A stretch of 64,000 bases of DNA from Microbacterium sp. zg-B96 (GTDB lineage: Bacteria; Actinomycetota; Actinomycetes; Actinomycetales; Microbacteriaceae), in NCBI RefSeq assembly GCF_030246865.1, contig NZ_CP126738.1:3100001-3164000 (forward strand). Reading direction: 5' to 3'. Shown here piece after piece: positions 47,699 through 57,073 of the stretch (its first letter is position 1; each line of letters starts with the position of its first letter). The notes beneath the pieces are model-generated. The model worked only from the letters and a program-made list of their open reading frames with translations, did no database searches and was not told the origin of the DNA. The position numbers and the translations under genes are program-made.

Positions 47699-48085
47699 TC
47701 AGCTGTCCGCGGCCTTCTTGATGTCGTCGATCGCGTCGTGGGCGGCCTTGTGGACCTCGGTCACGGTCGTCTCGGCGCCTTCGGCGACCTCGTCGACGGA
47801 TTCCTTGCCCGCGATGATGGCGGCGTCGAGCTTCTGGCCGGGCGTGGTGCCGCGCTTGGTCGCAGCCTTGGTCACCTTGACCGCGCTGTCCCAAACGGCG
47901 GTCGGCAGCGCCATGGCGGCTGACTTGCCGAGCTCCGTGGCCTTGCCGACCTGCTTCTGCACGGGCTCGAGTTCCCAGACCTTCATGGCCTGTGCCTTGA
48001 TCTGCTCGTAACGCTCACGACCGGCGCGCGTGCCCAGGACGTAGCCCGCGGCCAGTCCGACGACGAGTCCAATTTTGCCCCTCAT
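47699..48085 (-). CDS. YtxH-domain protein
   Basis: 128 residues. N-terminal glycine-rich helix GKIGLVVGLAAGYVLGTRAGRERYEQI is the YtxH signature; the rest is amphipathic helix rich in Lys, Ala and Glu. A GAGGAGACCCC ribosome site precedes the ATG. One base separates it from the holin-X gene. It starts the three-gene set placed between hemY and hemQ. Confidence 0.85.
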   Translation of the reverse strand: MRGKIGLVVGLAAGYVLGTRAGRERYEQIKAQAMKVWELEPVQKQVGKATELGKSAAMALPTAVWDSAVKVTKAATKRGTTPGQKLDAAIIAGKESVDEVAEGAETTVTEVHKAAHDAIDDIKKAADS

Positions 48086-48182
48086 GGGGTCTCCTCACGC
48101 TCGATGGAGGTGCTTCAGTGGTCCCAGGGTAGCGCCGTATGCCTTCTCAGGTATCCGGGGTTGCGCGCGGCGGCGTCGTGGG

Positions 48183-49706
48183 TTAGTCGAGGATCGCCGC
48201 GTCGCCCCAGAGGGCCTCGCGGCGCACCCGCTCGGCCTCGGCGATCGCGTCGGGGATCACCTGTGCCAGCCCGGTGCCCGCCAGCCACGCGCCGACGGCC
48301 GCGAGACCCGGGGTGGCATGCACGGCGGCACGCGCCGCCGCCGTCACCGCGGTGCGACCGATCGCCGCGGCGGGCTGCGACTGCACGTACCGCTCGCGGT
48401 GCGCCGCCCGCAGTTGCGAGGGGTCCAGCGCAGTGCCCAGCAGCTTCGCCGCCTCGGCGAGCGCGAGCGCTGCCGCTGCGTCGTCGTCGAGCGCCTCGGT
48501 CGCCGGGGCCTCACCCTGCGCGCCGAAGGAGACCCGCACGATGTGGTGGTCCGTCGCCTTCCGCAGCCATTCCCACTTGGCCGTCGAGTGTGTGAGGGCC
48601 TTGGCGGTGTGGGAGCCCGGCACGGTGAGCACTCCGGTGCCGCGCGGGTGGGCGTCCAGCGCGGGGGCGTCCACGACGAGCGTGACGATCTCGACGACGG
48701 GCGCGGTGATGCCGCCGGGGTCGAGGTCCGGCACGACCGGTGCCAGCAGGTGCCGGGCCTGCGCTTCGCTGGTCGCCACGATGACCGCCTCGGCGGGCAG
48801 CCGGGTCGCCTCGGGCGCCGGCGCGGCCGGTTCAGTCGGATCGGCCGGTGCGCTCGGGTCCGTCGCGGGGTCGCCCGATTCCGGGGCGGCGGCGATCTCG
48901 ACGGCCCAGCCGTCGCCGTCGGCGACGATCGCCTGCGCGGGGGTGTTCACGCGCACGTCCACGCCCAGTTCGACCAGCCGGTCCCGGAGCGCGTCGACGA
49001 GCCGGGTCATTCCGCCGGCCAGTCCCCGCACCGCGGAGCCCGGTGCGGTGGTCGCCGCGCCGCGCAGCTGCGCCACGCCACCGGAGAGCGAACCCGTGCG
49101 GGTGAGCGCGTTGTTCAGCCCGGGGGCGGCGAGGTCCACGTCGATGTCGTCGGGACGTGCGGAGTACACCCCCGAGGTCACCGGCGCCACCAGCCGGTCC
49201 AGCACCGCGGCGCCCATGCGGCGGCGCACGAGAGCGCCCAGGCTCTTCTCGTGGCCGATCGTCATCGGGGGACGCAGGCGGTCCAGGTACGCCCGCCAGG
49301 CGCCGGGCCAGCCGATGACGCGGCGCACGTCGTCGGCGAACGGGTTGGCGGGGATGCCGAGCATCCCCCCGACGGGCATCGGGGCTGCGCCGCCGCCGGG
49401 CAGACCCGCGACCCACGCGCCCGCCGGGTTCGGCGACACGACGGCATCCGACAGTCCGAGTTCGGCCACCAGGGCGGCGACCGTGCCGCCGCGGACGGCA
49501 AAGCTCTCCGCGCCGACGTCGACGGTCACCCCGTCCAGTTCGACCGAGCGCACCACGCCGCCGAGGCGGTCGGATGCCTCCAGCAGCGTCACCGGCATCC
49601 CGACCTTCGCGCACTCCAGCGCCGCGACCAGACCGGCGATGCCGCCGCCGATCACGACGACCCGGGTCTCGTGGGCGTGGGTGACGAGGTCGCCGACCTC
49701 GCTCAC
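48183..49706 (-). CDS. hemY: Protoporphyrinogen/coproporphyrinogen III oxidase (HemY/CgoX type)
   Basis: 507 residues, FAD-dependent. VVVIGGGIAGLVAALECAKVG, LLEASDRLGGVVRSVELDG, VDVGAESFAVRGGTVAALVAELGL, and a C-terminal FAD segment GLAAVGAWLAGTGLAQVIPDA. A Pro/Ala-rich insertion (PATDPSAPADPTEPAAPAPE) lies around residue 290. With HemQ in the same cluster it should oxidise coproporphyrinogen III. GTG start overlaps the hemE stop. Confidence 0.93.
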   Translation of the reverse strand: MSEVGDLVTHAHETRVVVIGGGIAGLVAALECAKVGMPVTLLEASDRLGGVVRSVELDGVTVDVGAESFAVRGGTVAALVAELGLSDAVVSPNPAGAWVAGLPGGGAAPMPVGGMLGIPANPFADDVRRVIGWPGAWRAYLDRLRPPMTIGHEKSLGALVRRRMGAAVLDRLVAPVTSGVYSARPDDIDVDLAAPGLNNALTRTGSLSGGVAQLRGAATTAPGSAVRGLAGGMTRLVDALRDRLVELGVDVRVNTPAQAIVADGDGWAVEIAAAPESGDPATDPSAPADPTEPAAPAPEATRLPAEAVIVATSEAQARHLLAPVVPDLDPGGITAPVVEIVTLVVDAPALDAHPRGTGVLTVPGSHTAKALTHSTAKWEWLRKATDHHIVRVSFGAQGEAPATEALDDDAAAALALAEAAKLLGTALDPSQLRAAHRERYVQSQPAAAIGRTAVTAAARAAVHATPGLAAVGAWLAGTGLAQVIPDAIAEAERVRREALWGDAAILD

Positions 49707-50731
49707 ACGTCCTCCCCGTGGGCGAGGGCGACGATGCGGGTGAGCACCGTCGGGTCCGTTTCGGGCGGCACGCCGTGGCCGAGGTTGAGGATGTGCGCGC
49801 GGGCGGCGCCCCCGCGGGCGATGACATCGCGCACGTGGGCGGACAGCACCGGCCAGGGGGCGGTCAGCAGCGCGGGGTCGATGTTGCCCTGCAGGGTCAC
49901 ATCGGGGCCGAGGATCGCGGCGGCCTCGTCCAGCGGGGTGCGCCAATCAACGCCGACGGCGTCGGCGAGGCCGTTCAGCCGCATGTCGGGCAGCAGGTGC
50001 GCGGTGCCGACGCCGAAGTGGATGCGCGGCACGGTGATGCCCTCCAGCGCGGTGTGCGAATGCGGAGCGACGAACGCGCGGTAGTCGGCCACCGACAGCG
50101 ACCCCGCCCACGAGTCGAACAGCTGCACGGCGGCGGCACCGGCATCCGTCTGCACCTTCAGGAACGCGTGGGACACCTCGGCGAGCCAGCCGGCGAGGCG
50201 GTGCCACGCGCTCGGGTCGGCGTGCATCATGCCGCGGGCGCGGAGGTGTTCCTTGGACGGGCCGCCCTCGACGAGGTAGGCCGCCAGCGTGAAGGGGGCG
50301 CCGGCGAAGCCGACCAGCGGAGTGTCGCCGAGTTCGCGGGTGATGATGGCGATCGCCTCGGCGATGGGACCGGATGCCGCGACAACCGCCGCCGGCTCGA
50401 TCGCGGTGACGCGGGCGACATCGGCGGTGGTGCGCACCGGCTCGGCGAACACCGGGCCACGCCCGGGCTGGATCTCCACATCGATGCCGGCCAGCAGCAG
50501 CGGCACGACGATGTCGCTGAAGAAGACGGCGGCATCCACGCCGTGGCGGCGCACCGGCTGCAGCGTGATCTCGGCGGCCAGCGCCGGATCGAGGCAGGCA
50601 TCGAGCATGCGGGTACCCACCCGCAGGTCGCGGTATTCGGGCAGGGAGCGGCCGGCTTGTCTCATGAACCAGACGGGGAGGCGATCGGGTCGGACGCCGT
50701 GAAGCGCGCTCAGCAGGGGGGCGGTGGCCAT
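49703..50731 (-). CDS. hemE: Uroporphyrinogen decarboxylase
   Basis: 342 residues. PVWFMRQAGRSLPEYRDLR, the substrate-binding FFSDIVVPLLLAG, GFAGAPFTLAAYLVEGGPSKEH, QLFDSWAGSLS, and IHFGVGTAHLLPDM with LQGNIDPALL and ILNLGHGVPPETDP. Start at 50731 with GGGAGG eight bases upstream. Divergent from hemA with 61 bases between them. Confidence 0.96.
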   Translation of the reverse strand: MATAPLLSALHGVRPDRLPVWFMRQAGRSLPEYRDLRVGTRMLDACLDPALAAEITLQPVRRHGVDAAVFFSDIVVPLLLAGIDVEIQPGRGPVFAEPVRTTADVARVTAIEPAAVVAASGPIAEAIAIITRELGDTPLVGFAGAPFTLAAYLVEGGPSKEHLRARGMMHADPSAWHRLAGWLAEVSHAFLKVQTDAGAAAVQLFDSWAGSLSVADYRAFVAPHSHTALEGITVPRIHFGVGTAHLLPDMRLNGLADAVGVDWRTPLDEAAAILGPDVTLQGNIDPALLTAPWPVLSAHVRDVIARGGAARAHILNLGHGVPPETDPTVLTRIVALAHGEDV

Positions 50732-50780
50732 GCCTCCATCCTCCCACTTCGGGATTCCGCACCTCCCAGGTGTGGCCAGG

Positions 50781-50786
50781 TACCCT
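50781..50786 (+). promoter_or_regulatory. hemA: -10 box, leaderless start of hemA
   Basis: TACCCT, six bases, then GTG at 50793. Confidence 0.6.
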
Positions 50787-50792
50787 TGACGA

Positions 50793-52094
50793 GTGCTGCT
50801 GTGTGTCACCGCGAGTCATAAGACCGCCCCTTTCGAGCTCCTCGAGCGACTCAGCGTGCACACCGACCGGGTCGCCGCGACCATCGCGGGGCACGACGAA
50901 TGCGTGCAGGGGGCCGTGGTCGTTGCCACCTGCAACCGCTTCGAGGCGTACGTCGAGATGGACGAACCGGTCACTGCGGCGGGTGCCGTCGGGGTCGAGG
51001 CAGCCCTCATGGCCATCGAATCCGCCACCGGGGTGACTCCCGCTGAGCTCGAGGGCTCCTACGAGGTCGTCGCCGGCGATGACGTCGCCCATCACCTGTT
51101 CTCGGTGGCATCCGGTCTGGAATCCGTCGTCATCGGCGAGGGCGAGATCGCCGGTCAGGTGCGCCGCGCGCTGACCGAGGCCCGCGAGAACGGCACCACC
51201 TCCCCCGAACTCGAGCGGCTGTTCCAGCGCGCCAGCGAGACCCAGCGGGGCATCAAGAACGCCACCGCGCTCGGGCGCGCCGGCCGCTCCCTCGTGCGCC
51301 TGTCGCTGGAACTGGCCGACAGCCGGGTGACCGACTGGTCGCAGCTGCGCGTAGTGATGGTCGGCACCGGGTCGTACGCGGCCGCCACCGTCGCGGCCCT
51401 GCGCGACCGGGGCGCCGCCGACATCTCAGTGGCCTCTCCCTCCGGCCGCGCGGCGCTGTTCGCCGCCCGGCACTCCCTGCAGCCGGTATCAGCGGCGGCT
51501 TTCGCCGGCGCCGTCGCCACGGCGGATCTCGTCATCACCTGCACCAGCGCCGAGCACCCGGTGCTGTCGGCCGCGACGTTCACCGAGGGGCTGGCGGTCA
51601 CGGATGCCGCGACTCACCCGGCCCGGCGCATGGTGATCGACCTCGGCCTGCCGCGCAACGTCGACCACGACGTCGCGGCCGTCCCCGACACCGACCTGCT
51701 GGATCTGGAGACCATCCGGCTGCACGCCCCGCTGGAGGAGCTGCAGGCCACCGACGACGCCCGCCGGCTCGTCGCCGATGCTGCCGCGCGCTTCGTCGTC
51801 GCCGGTGAGCGCCGCAGCGTGACGCCCGCCGTCGTGGCGATGCGCGCGCACGTCGCGACGGTGCTCGACACCGAGATCGCCCGGGCCCGCAGCCGCGGCG
51901 ACGACGGCACGACCGAGCAGGCGCTGCGGCACCTCGCCGGTGTGCTCATGCATACCCCCACCGTCCGCGCGCACCAGCTGGCCGAGCAGGGTCGCGCCGA
52001 CGACGTGTTCACCGCCGTGTCGGCGCTGTTCGGACTCGAGATCGTCGAGCCGGAAGAGATCGCGATCATCGACGACGTGGCATCCGCCGGCTGA
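50793..52094 (+). CDS. hemA: Glutamyl-tRNA reductase
   Basis: 433 residues; first step of tetrapyrrole synthesis. Catalytic Cys in VVATCNRFEAY, SVASGLESVVIGEGEIAGQVRRAL, FQRASETQRGIKNATALGRAGRSLVRL, NADPH domain VVMVGTGSYAAATVAAL, CTSAEHPVL, IDLGLPRNVDHDVA, and the C-terminal dimerisation helices. GTG start fixed by promoter spacing. Separate promoter from the leftward hem genes allows independent control of entry into the pathway. Confidence 0.96.
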   Translation: MLLCVTASHKTAPFELLERLSVHTDRVAATIAGHDECVQGAVVVATCNRFEAYVEMDEPVTAAGAVGVEAALMAIESATGVTPAELEGSYEVVAGDDVAHHLFSVASGLESVVIGEGEIAGQVRRALTEARENGTTSPELERLFQRASETQRGIKNATALGRAGRSLVRLSLELADSRVTDWSQLRVVMVGTGSYAAATVAALRDRGAADISVASPSGRAALFAARHSLQPVSAAAFAGAVATADLVITCTSAEHPVLSAATFTEGLAVTDAATHPARRMVIDLGLPRNVDHDVAAVPDTDLLDLETIRLHAPLEELQATDDARRLVADAAARFVVAGERRSVTPAVVAMRAHVATVLDTEIARARSRGDDGTTEQALRHLAGVLMHTPTVRAHQLAEQGRADDVFTAVSALFGLEIVEPEEIAIIDDVASAG

Positions 52095-52142
52095 CCCCGC
52101 CCGTCCCGCGCCCCCACCCCGGGGGTCTCTTCTGGCCCCTCC

Positions 52143-52181
52143 CCTGTCGCAGATCGTCGCCGCGGGGCGATTCGCGACAGG
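52143..52181. repeat. Palindromic element P5 after hemA
   Basis: Outer arms CCTGTCGC (52143-52150) and GCGACAGG (52174-52181); inner TCGCC-GCGG-GGCGA. CAGATCGTCG and GACAGGCGAGC are shared with P4 at the same positions. Lies 49 bases after the hemA stop. Confidence 0.8.
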
Positions 52182-52209
52182 CGAGCGACCCGGTGGGACG
52201 ATGGAAGGC

Positions 52210-52776
52210 ATGAGCCTGCACATCACGGATGACCCCGCGGCCGACGAGCTGCTCACGCGCGACCCGCTCGCGCTGCTGATCGGCATGCTGCTGGACCAGC
52301 AGGTGCCGATGGAGACCGCGTTCGCCGGCCCCCTCAAGATCAGCGAGCGCCTGGGGAGCCTGGATGCCGCGGCGATCGCCGGAGCCGACCCCGAGCAGTT
52401 CGCCGCCCTGTTCGCGCAGACCCCGGCCGTGCACCGCTTCCCGGGCTCCATGGCCGGCCGCGTGCAGGGCCTGTGCGCCGCGGTGGTGCAAGAGTGGGGC
52501 GGGGATGCCGCGGCGATCTGGACGCAGGGCGACCCCGACGGGCCCACCGTGCTCAAGCGGCTGAAGGCGCTGCCCGGCTTCGGGGAGCAGAAGGCGAAGA
52601 TCTTCCTCGCACTGCTGGGCAAGCAGTACGGCTACACCGGGGACCGGTGGCGGGAGGCATCCGCCCCTTACGGCGAGGAAGGCTCGCACCGCAGCGTCGC
52701 CGACATCGTCTCCCCCGACTCGCTGCAGAAGGTGCGGGAGTTCAAGAAGGCCGCGAAGGCCGCCGCGAAGGGTTGA
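52210..52776 (+). CDS. HhH-GPD-type base-excision DNA repair protein
   Basis: 188 residues. LLTRDPLALLIGMLLDQQVPMETAFAGP opens the HhH-GPD fold and LKALPGFGEQKAKIFLALLG is the helix-hairpin-helix. These small actinobacterial proteins are annotated as base-excision glycosylase-like; the catalytic Asp of EndoIII/AlkA is not obvious, so activity is uncertain. ATG at 52210 preferred; ATG at 52201 would add three residues. Confidence 0.85.
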   Translation: MSLHITDDPAADELLTRDPLALLIGMLLDQQVPMETAFAGPLKISERLGSLDAAAIAGADPEQFAALFAQTPAVHRFPGSMAGRVQGLCAAVVQEWGGDAAAIWTQGDPDGPTVLKRLKALPGFGEQKAKIFLALLGKQYGYTGDRWREASAPYGEEGSHRSVADIVSPDSLQKVREFKKAAKAAAKG

Positions 52777-52858
52777 ATCGGCGGTCGCGCCGACGCGGCA
52801 GGAAGATTTTCTGCGGGACTCGTAGGTTTCTCATAGGGTGGGAGTGACCCGATCCTCG

Positions 52859-53347
52859 ATGCCCGCGGAGGCCTCCTTGCTCACGCCGTTCATCATCATC
52901 GGAAGCGTCGGCCTGCTGTTGCTCATCGTCTCGCTCGTGCTGGGCGATGTGTTCGACAACCTCGATTTCGGCGACGGCGCCATTTCGGGCACGGCTCTGG
53001 GTGTCGCGGCGATCGTGTTCGGCGCGAGCGGCGTCTTCACGGTCCCATCCGGCCTCGGCGGAGTCTGGGTGTACGTGCTCGCCGCGGTGTTCGCTCTCAT
53101 CGCGTACGCCCTCGCGGTGCTGTCCATCCGCAAGCTCTCCCGCAGCTCCGACGGCACGCCGGTGAACACGGTGGGCCTGACCGGGGTCAGCCGCTCCCCC
53201 ATCTCCCCCGCCGGCGGGGAGGTGTCCCTCGATGGCCCGCACGAGATCGAGCGGCGCCTGGCCTACGCCGACGGCGACATCCCCGAAGGCGTGCGCATCC
53301 GCGTCATCGAACACGGCGGCACCCGCATCAAAGTCGTCGCCGAATAA
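52859..53347 (+). CDS. NfeD-like membrane protein
   Basis: About 162 residues: three helices (LTPFIIIGSVGLLLLIVSLVLG; TALGVAAIVFGASGVFTV; VYVLAAVFALIAYALAVLSI) followed by a small OB-like domain (GLTGVSRSPISPAGGEVSLDG; GVRIRVIEHGGTRIKVV). NfeD proteins partner flotillins, and a flotillin gene follows 36 bases later. GTG codons at 52838 and 52844 are other possible starts near TAGGGT (52834-52839). Confidence 0.88.
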   Translation: MPAEASLLTPFIIIGSVGLLLLIVSLVLGDVFDNLDFGDGAISGTALGVAAIVFGASGVFTVPSGLGGVWVYVLAAVFALIAYALAVLSIRKLSRSSDGTPVNTVGLTGVSRSPISPAGGEVSLDGPHEIERRLAYADGDIPEGVRIRVIEHGGTRIKVVAE

Positions 53348-53383
53348 ACCCCGCGGCGACAGCCGCACCAGGAAAGGTTCCCC

Positions 53384-54880
53384 ATGCCGGTCGACATCAT
53401 CCAGATCGCCGCGGTCCTCGCGCTCATCGTCGCGGCGGTGGGCCTGCTCGCGTTCATCGCCCGCCGCATCCGCCGGGTGCCTCCCAACGAGGCGCTCATC
53501 ATCGTCGGCCGTGGCGCCGGCAAGCAGGCGCCGGGTGAGAGCGTGGGGCAGCGCGTCGTGATCGGCGGTCGCACGTTCGTGTGGCCGATCCTGCAGCAGG
53601 GCTTCCCGATCTCGCTGGAGCAGCGTCAGATCGGCATCACCGTCGAGGGCGTCGACAAGAACCGCATCAAGATCGCCATCAAGGCATCCATCAACTTCAA
53701 GGTCTCGGGCACCGAGGAAGGCGTCCGCCGTGCCGGGCAGCGCTTCCTGTCGCAGCAGGAGACCCTCACCGACATCATCCGCGAGTCGCTCGAGGGGTCG
53801 CTGCGCTCCATCATCGGCGACATGACGATCGAGCAGATCATCTCCGACCGCAAGGGCCTGTCGGACCGCGTCGTCGCAGAGACCAAGGCCGACCTCGTCG
53901 AGCAGGGCCTGCAGGTGGACCTGCTCAACATCAGCGACATCTCCACGCCCGGCAGCGACTACCTCGCCAACCTGGGTCGCGCCGAAGCCGCCCGCGCCCG
54001 TCAGGTCGCCGAGGTCAGCGAGGCCGAGGCCGCGCGGGCGAGCGAGTTCGCCCGCATCGAGGCCGCCGAGCAGATCGCCGAGCGTCAGAAGGCGCTGAGC
54101 CTGCGCCAGGCGACGATCAAGGCCGAGACCGACCGGGCCAACGCCGAAGCAGACGCGGCCGGTACGTTCACGAAGGCCGAGCAGGATCGCCTCGTCGCCC
54201 AGCAGGAGCGCGAGGCGCTCATCGAGCAGGCCCTCGTGACCCAGGAGCGCCTGGACATCGAGATCCGCAAGCCCGCCGAGGCCGAGGCGTACGCCGAGGT
54301 GCAGCGGGCCACCGCCCTCCGTGACGCGGCCAACGCCGCCACCGAGGCCGACGCGTACAAGCGCACGAAGATCGCCGAGGCCAACAAGGTCGCCGCGGTC
54401 CAGGACGCCGAGGCATCCGCCACCGCCGTGCGCTTCGCCGGTGAGGCCGAGCGCGACAGGCAGGTGGCGCTGGCCGCCGGCATCCGGGCCGATGGTGAGG
54501 CGCGCGCCGCCGCCACCCAGGCCGTCGGTGTCGCCGAGGCCGCGGCGACCGACGCAAAGGCCGAGGCGCTGCAGAAGTACGGTGAGGCCGCCCTCGCGCA
54601 GGAGATCATCTCGCGCCTACCCGAGATCGTCCGCGCCGCCGCGGAGCCGATCAGCAACATCGACCAGCTCACGGTGATCTCCACCGACGGCGCATCGGCG
54701 GTCACCAAGACCGTCGGCACCGTCCTCGGTGAGGGCACCGAGATCGTGAAGTCGCTGACCGGGCTCGACCTCGGCACGCTGCTGGCTGGCTTCGCCGGAG
54801 CACGCGCTGCGGATGCCGCCGGCGCCGCGTCCGCGGCCGTCTCCGGAAACGGTTCCGCCGCCCCGGTGAAGGGCGCCTGA
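53384..54880 (+). CDS. Flotillin-like SPFH/band-7 protein
   Basis: 498 residues. N-terminal membrane hairpin (IIQIAAVLALIVAAVGLLAFIA), SPFH domain (VPPNEALIIVGRGAGK, LEQRQIGITVEGVDKNRIKI, TLTDIIRESLEGSLRSIIGDMTIEQI), then a long Ala/Glu-rich coiled coil (about residues 200-400) and a short C-terminal tail. Forms membrane microdomain scaffolds. AGGAAAGG precedes the ATG. Paired with the NfeD-like gene as in many bacteria. Confidence 0.94.
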   Translation: MPVDIIQIAAVLALIVAAVGLLAFIARRIRRVPPNEALIIVGRGAGKQAPGESVGQRVVIGGRTFVWPILQQGFPISLEQRQIGITVEGVDKNRIKIAIKASINFKVSGTEEGVRRAGQRFLSQQETLTDIIRESLEGSLRSIIGDMTIEQIISDRKGLSDRVVAETKADLVEQGLQVDLLNISDISTPGSDYLANLGRAEAARARQVAEVSEAEAARASEFARIEAAEQIAERQKALSLRQATIKAETDRANAEADAAGTFTKAEQDRLVAQQEREALIEQALVTQERLDIEIRKPAEAEAYAEVQRATALRDAANAATEADAYKRTKIAEANKVAAVQDAEASATAVRFAGEAERDRQVALAAGIRADGEARAAATQAVGVAEAAATDAKAEALQKYGEAALAQEIISRLPEIVRAAAEPISNIDQLTVISTDGASAVTKTVGTVLGEGTEIVKSLTGLDLGTLLAGFAGARAADAAGAASAAVSGNGSAAPVKGA

Positions 54881-54920
54881 CTCGCGGGGCGCCCCGTTCG
54901 CGGCGGGCCCCGCACCACGA

Positions 54921-54988
54921 CTTCGGAGAACGCCGCGATTTCGGAGCTTTCCTCGCCTTGGACTCCGAAAAACCGGCGTTCTCCGGAG
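54921..54988. repeat. Palindromic element P6 after flotillin
   Basis: Arms 54921-54946 and 54963-54988 match at 22 of 26 positions. Each arm contains TTCGGAG twice. It lies in the 302-base space between converging flotillin and glyS, in which I see no gene. Confidence 0.85.
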
Positions 54989-55068
54989 AACCCGCGCCGC
55001 GCGGCATCCGCCATCCGGCCGCCCCCCGGTTCGCGGAACGTGCCCCGGCGTCCACCGGCACCACGAAA

Positions 55069-55125
55069 AACCACTTCTCGGTCGAAACACCACGCATCGC
55101 ATGGTTTCTCAACCGAGAAGTGGTT
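55069..55125. repeat. Palindromic element P7 between flotillin and glyS
   Basis: Arms 55069-55095 and 55099-55125 match at 23 of 27 positions around a 3-base loop; outer block AACCACTTCTCGGT. Second palindrome in the same gap, 80 bases after P6, nearer the glyS stop. Confidence 0.85.
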
Positions 55126-55182
55126 TCTCAGCGGGCAGGATGCCGCGGGCAGGATGCCGCGGCGGCACCGGCCCGCGAGCGG

Positions 55183-56571
55183 TCAGGCGCCGCGCAGGCG
55201 CTCGGCCAGGTACGCCGTGAGCGCGTCCAGCGGCACGCGCTCCTGCGCCATCGTGTCGCGGTCACGCACCGTGACGGCGTTGTCGTCGAGGGAGTCGAAG
55301 TCGACCGTGACGCACAGCGGCGTGCCGACCTCGTCCTGGCGACGGTAGCGGCGGCCGATCGCGCCGGCGTCGTCGAAGTCGACGTTCCAGCCGTTGCTGC
55401 GCAGGCTGTCGGCAACTTCGCGCGCCAGCGGCGACAGCCGCTCGTTGCGCGACAGCGGCAGCACGGCCACCTTCACCGGCGCCAGGCGCGGGTCCAGGCG
55501 CAGCACGGTGCGGGTGTCGACCCCGCCCTTGGCGTTGGGGACCTGCTCCTCGTCGTACGCGTCGACGAGGAACGCCATCATGGCGCGCGTCAGCCCGAAC
55601 GACGGCTCGATGACGTAGGGGGTGTACTTCTCGCCGGTGGCCTGGTCGAAGTAGGTCAGTGACTGGCCGGATGCCTCGGTGTGGCTGCTCAGGTCGTAGT
55701 CGGTGCGGTTGGCGACGCCCATGAGCTCGCCCCACTCCTTGCCGGTGAAGCCGAAGCGGTACTCCACGTCGATCGTGCCGGCGGAGTAGTGCGCGCGGTC
55801 CTCTTCCGGAACGTCGAACCGGCGCATGTTGTCGGGGTTGACGCCGAGGTCCACGAACCAGTTCCAGCAGGCCTCGACCCAGTGGTCGAACCATTCGCCG
55901 GCCTCTGCGGGCGGCGTGAAGAACTCGATCTCCATCTGCTCGAACTCGCGCGTGCGGAAGATGAAGTTGCCGGGCGTGATCTCATTGCGGAACGCCTTGC
56001 CGACCTGGCCGATGCCGAACGGCGGCTTCTTGCGCGACGCGGTGAGCACGTTGGTGAAGTTCACGAAGATGCCCTGCGCGGTCTCGGGCCGCAGGAAGTG
56101 CAGTCCCGACTCGTCGTCGACGACACCGAGGTAGGTCTTCACGAGACCCGAGAACGCCTTCGGCTCGGTGTACTTGCCCTTCGTGCCGCAGTTGGGGCAC
56201 GGCACGTCGGCCAGCCCGTTCTCGGCGGGACGGCCCTTGCGGGCCTCGAAGTCCTCGATGAGGTTGTCGGCGCGGAAGCGCTTGTGGCACTGCAGGCACT
56301 CCACGAGCGGGTCGGTGAACGTGGCGACGTGGCCGGATGCCTCCCACACGCGCTTGGGCAGGATGATCGACGAATCCAGGCCCACCATGTCGCCGCGGCC
56401 GCGGACGAACGTCTGCCACCACTGGCGGCGGATGTTCTCCTTCAGCTCGGTGCCGAGCGGGCCGTAGTCCCACGCCGAACGGGATCCGCCGTAGATCTCA
56501 CCGGCCTGGAAGACGAACCCGCGGTGGCGGGCCAGGGCGATGACTTTGTCGAGGCGGGACTGCTCGGCCAC
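55183..56571 (-). CDS. glyS: Glycyl-tRNA synthetase
   Basis: 462 residues, dimeric alpha2-type class II synthetase. Motifs: [19 protein letters not shown], a CxxC...CxxC zinc site (CLQCHKRF and CPNCGTKG), [32 protein letters not shown] and [21 protein letters not shown] at 56571 chosen, with GGAG six bases upstream; a TTG at 56583 is less likely. A leader of about 65 bases starts from TAGAAT and contains a GGATGCCG/CGGCATCC inverted repeat. Confidence 0.96.
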   Translation of the reverse strand: MAEQSRLDKVIALARHRGFVFQAGEIYGGSRSAWDYGPLGTELKENIRRQWWQTFVRGRGDMVGLDSSIILPKRVWEASGHVATFTDPLVECLQCHKRFRADNLIEDFEARKGRPAENGLADVPCPNCGTKGKYTEPKAFSGLVKTYLGVVDDESGLHFLRPETAQGIFVNFTNVLTASRKKPPFGIGQVGKAFRNEITPGNFIFRTREFEQMEIEFFTPPAEAGEWFDHWVEACWNWFVDLGVNPDNMRRFDVPEEDRAHYSAGTIDVEYRFGFTGKEWGELMGVANRTDYDLSSHTEASGQSLTYFDQATGEKYTPYVIEPSFGLTRAMMAFLVDAYDEEQVPNAKGGVDTRTVLRLDPRLAPVKVAVLPLSRNERLSPLAREVADSLRSNGWNVDFDDAGAIGRRYRRQDEVGTPLCVTVDFDSLDDNAVTVRDRDTMAQERVPLDALTAYLAERLRGA

Positions 56572-56642
56572 AGGTGGCTCCAAATGGTCGTGGTGCGCGG
56601 GGCGCGGAGATCGCGGATGCCGCGAGGCGGCGGCATCCGTCG

Positions 56643-56648
56643 ATTCTA
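56643..56648 (-). promoter_or_regulatory. glyS: -10 box of glyS
   Basis: TAGAAT about 72 bases before the GTG start, leaving a leader of roughly 65 bases. No recognisable T-box was seen in the leader; the inverted repeat at 56615-56638 is the only structure. Confidence 0.5.
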
Positions 56649-56685
56649 GTCGCCGCCTGCGTGACGCCCGCCGCGTGCCGTGGGG

Positions 56686-57069
56686 TCAGCGCACGAACTG
56701 GATCGTCATGGGGTAGCGGTACCACTGCCCCTGGCCCGCTTTCACGCCGGCGATGATCGAGTACACGACATCGAGGACGGCGACGACGATCAGCACGAGC
56801 ACGCCGATGAGCAGGAACACCAGGATGCCGCCGGCGACCAATCCGATCAGCACGGTCAGCTGGAAGTTGAGCGCCTGCGCGGTGTGCGCGCGGACGAACG
56901 GGCCGCGGTCGCGCAGGATGAGGTACCCGATGAGGGCGGGCAGGAAGCCGAAGAACACCCCGCCGATGTGCACGAGCGTTGCCCACATCTTCTCGTCCGC
57001 CGGGCTCATCGGCATCGGCCCGTAGGGCGCGCCATACGGAGGCTGCGGGGGCGGGGGCGCCATGCTCAC
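56686..57069 (-). CDS. DUF4870 membrane protein
   Basis: 127 residues. Proline/tyrosine-rich N-terminus (APPPPQPPYGAPYGPMPMSPADEKMWATLVHIGG) followed by three to four helices typical of DUF4870 (FFGFLPALIGYLIL, FQLTVLIGLVAGGILVFLLIGVLVLIVVAV). Function unknown. Its promoter overlaps the end of the upstream flavoenzyme gene. Confidence 0.88.
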   Translation of the reverse strand: MSMAPPPPQPPYGAPYGPMPMSPADEKMWATLVHIGGVFFGFLPALIGYLILRDRGPFVRAHTAQALNFQLTVLIGLVAGGILVFLLIGVLVLIVVAVLDVVYSIIAGVKAGQGQWYRYPMTIQFVR

Positions 57070-57073
57070 GGGG

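Noticed and set aside
56572..56642. T-box or glycine riboswitch in the glyS leader
   Set aside because: The leader is about 65 bases and has neither a T-box sequence nor glycine aptamer motifs.
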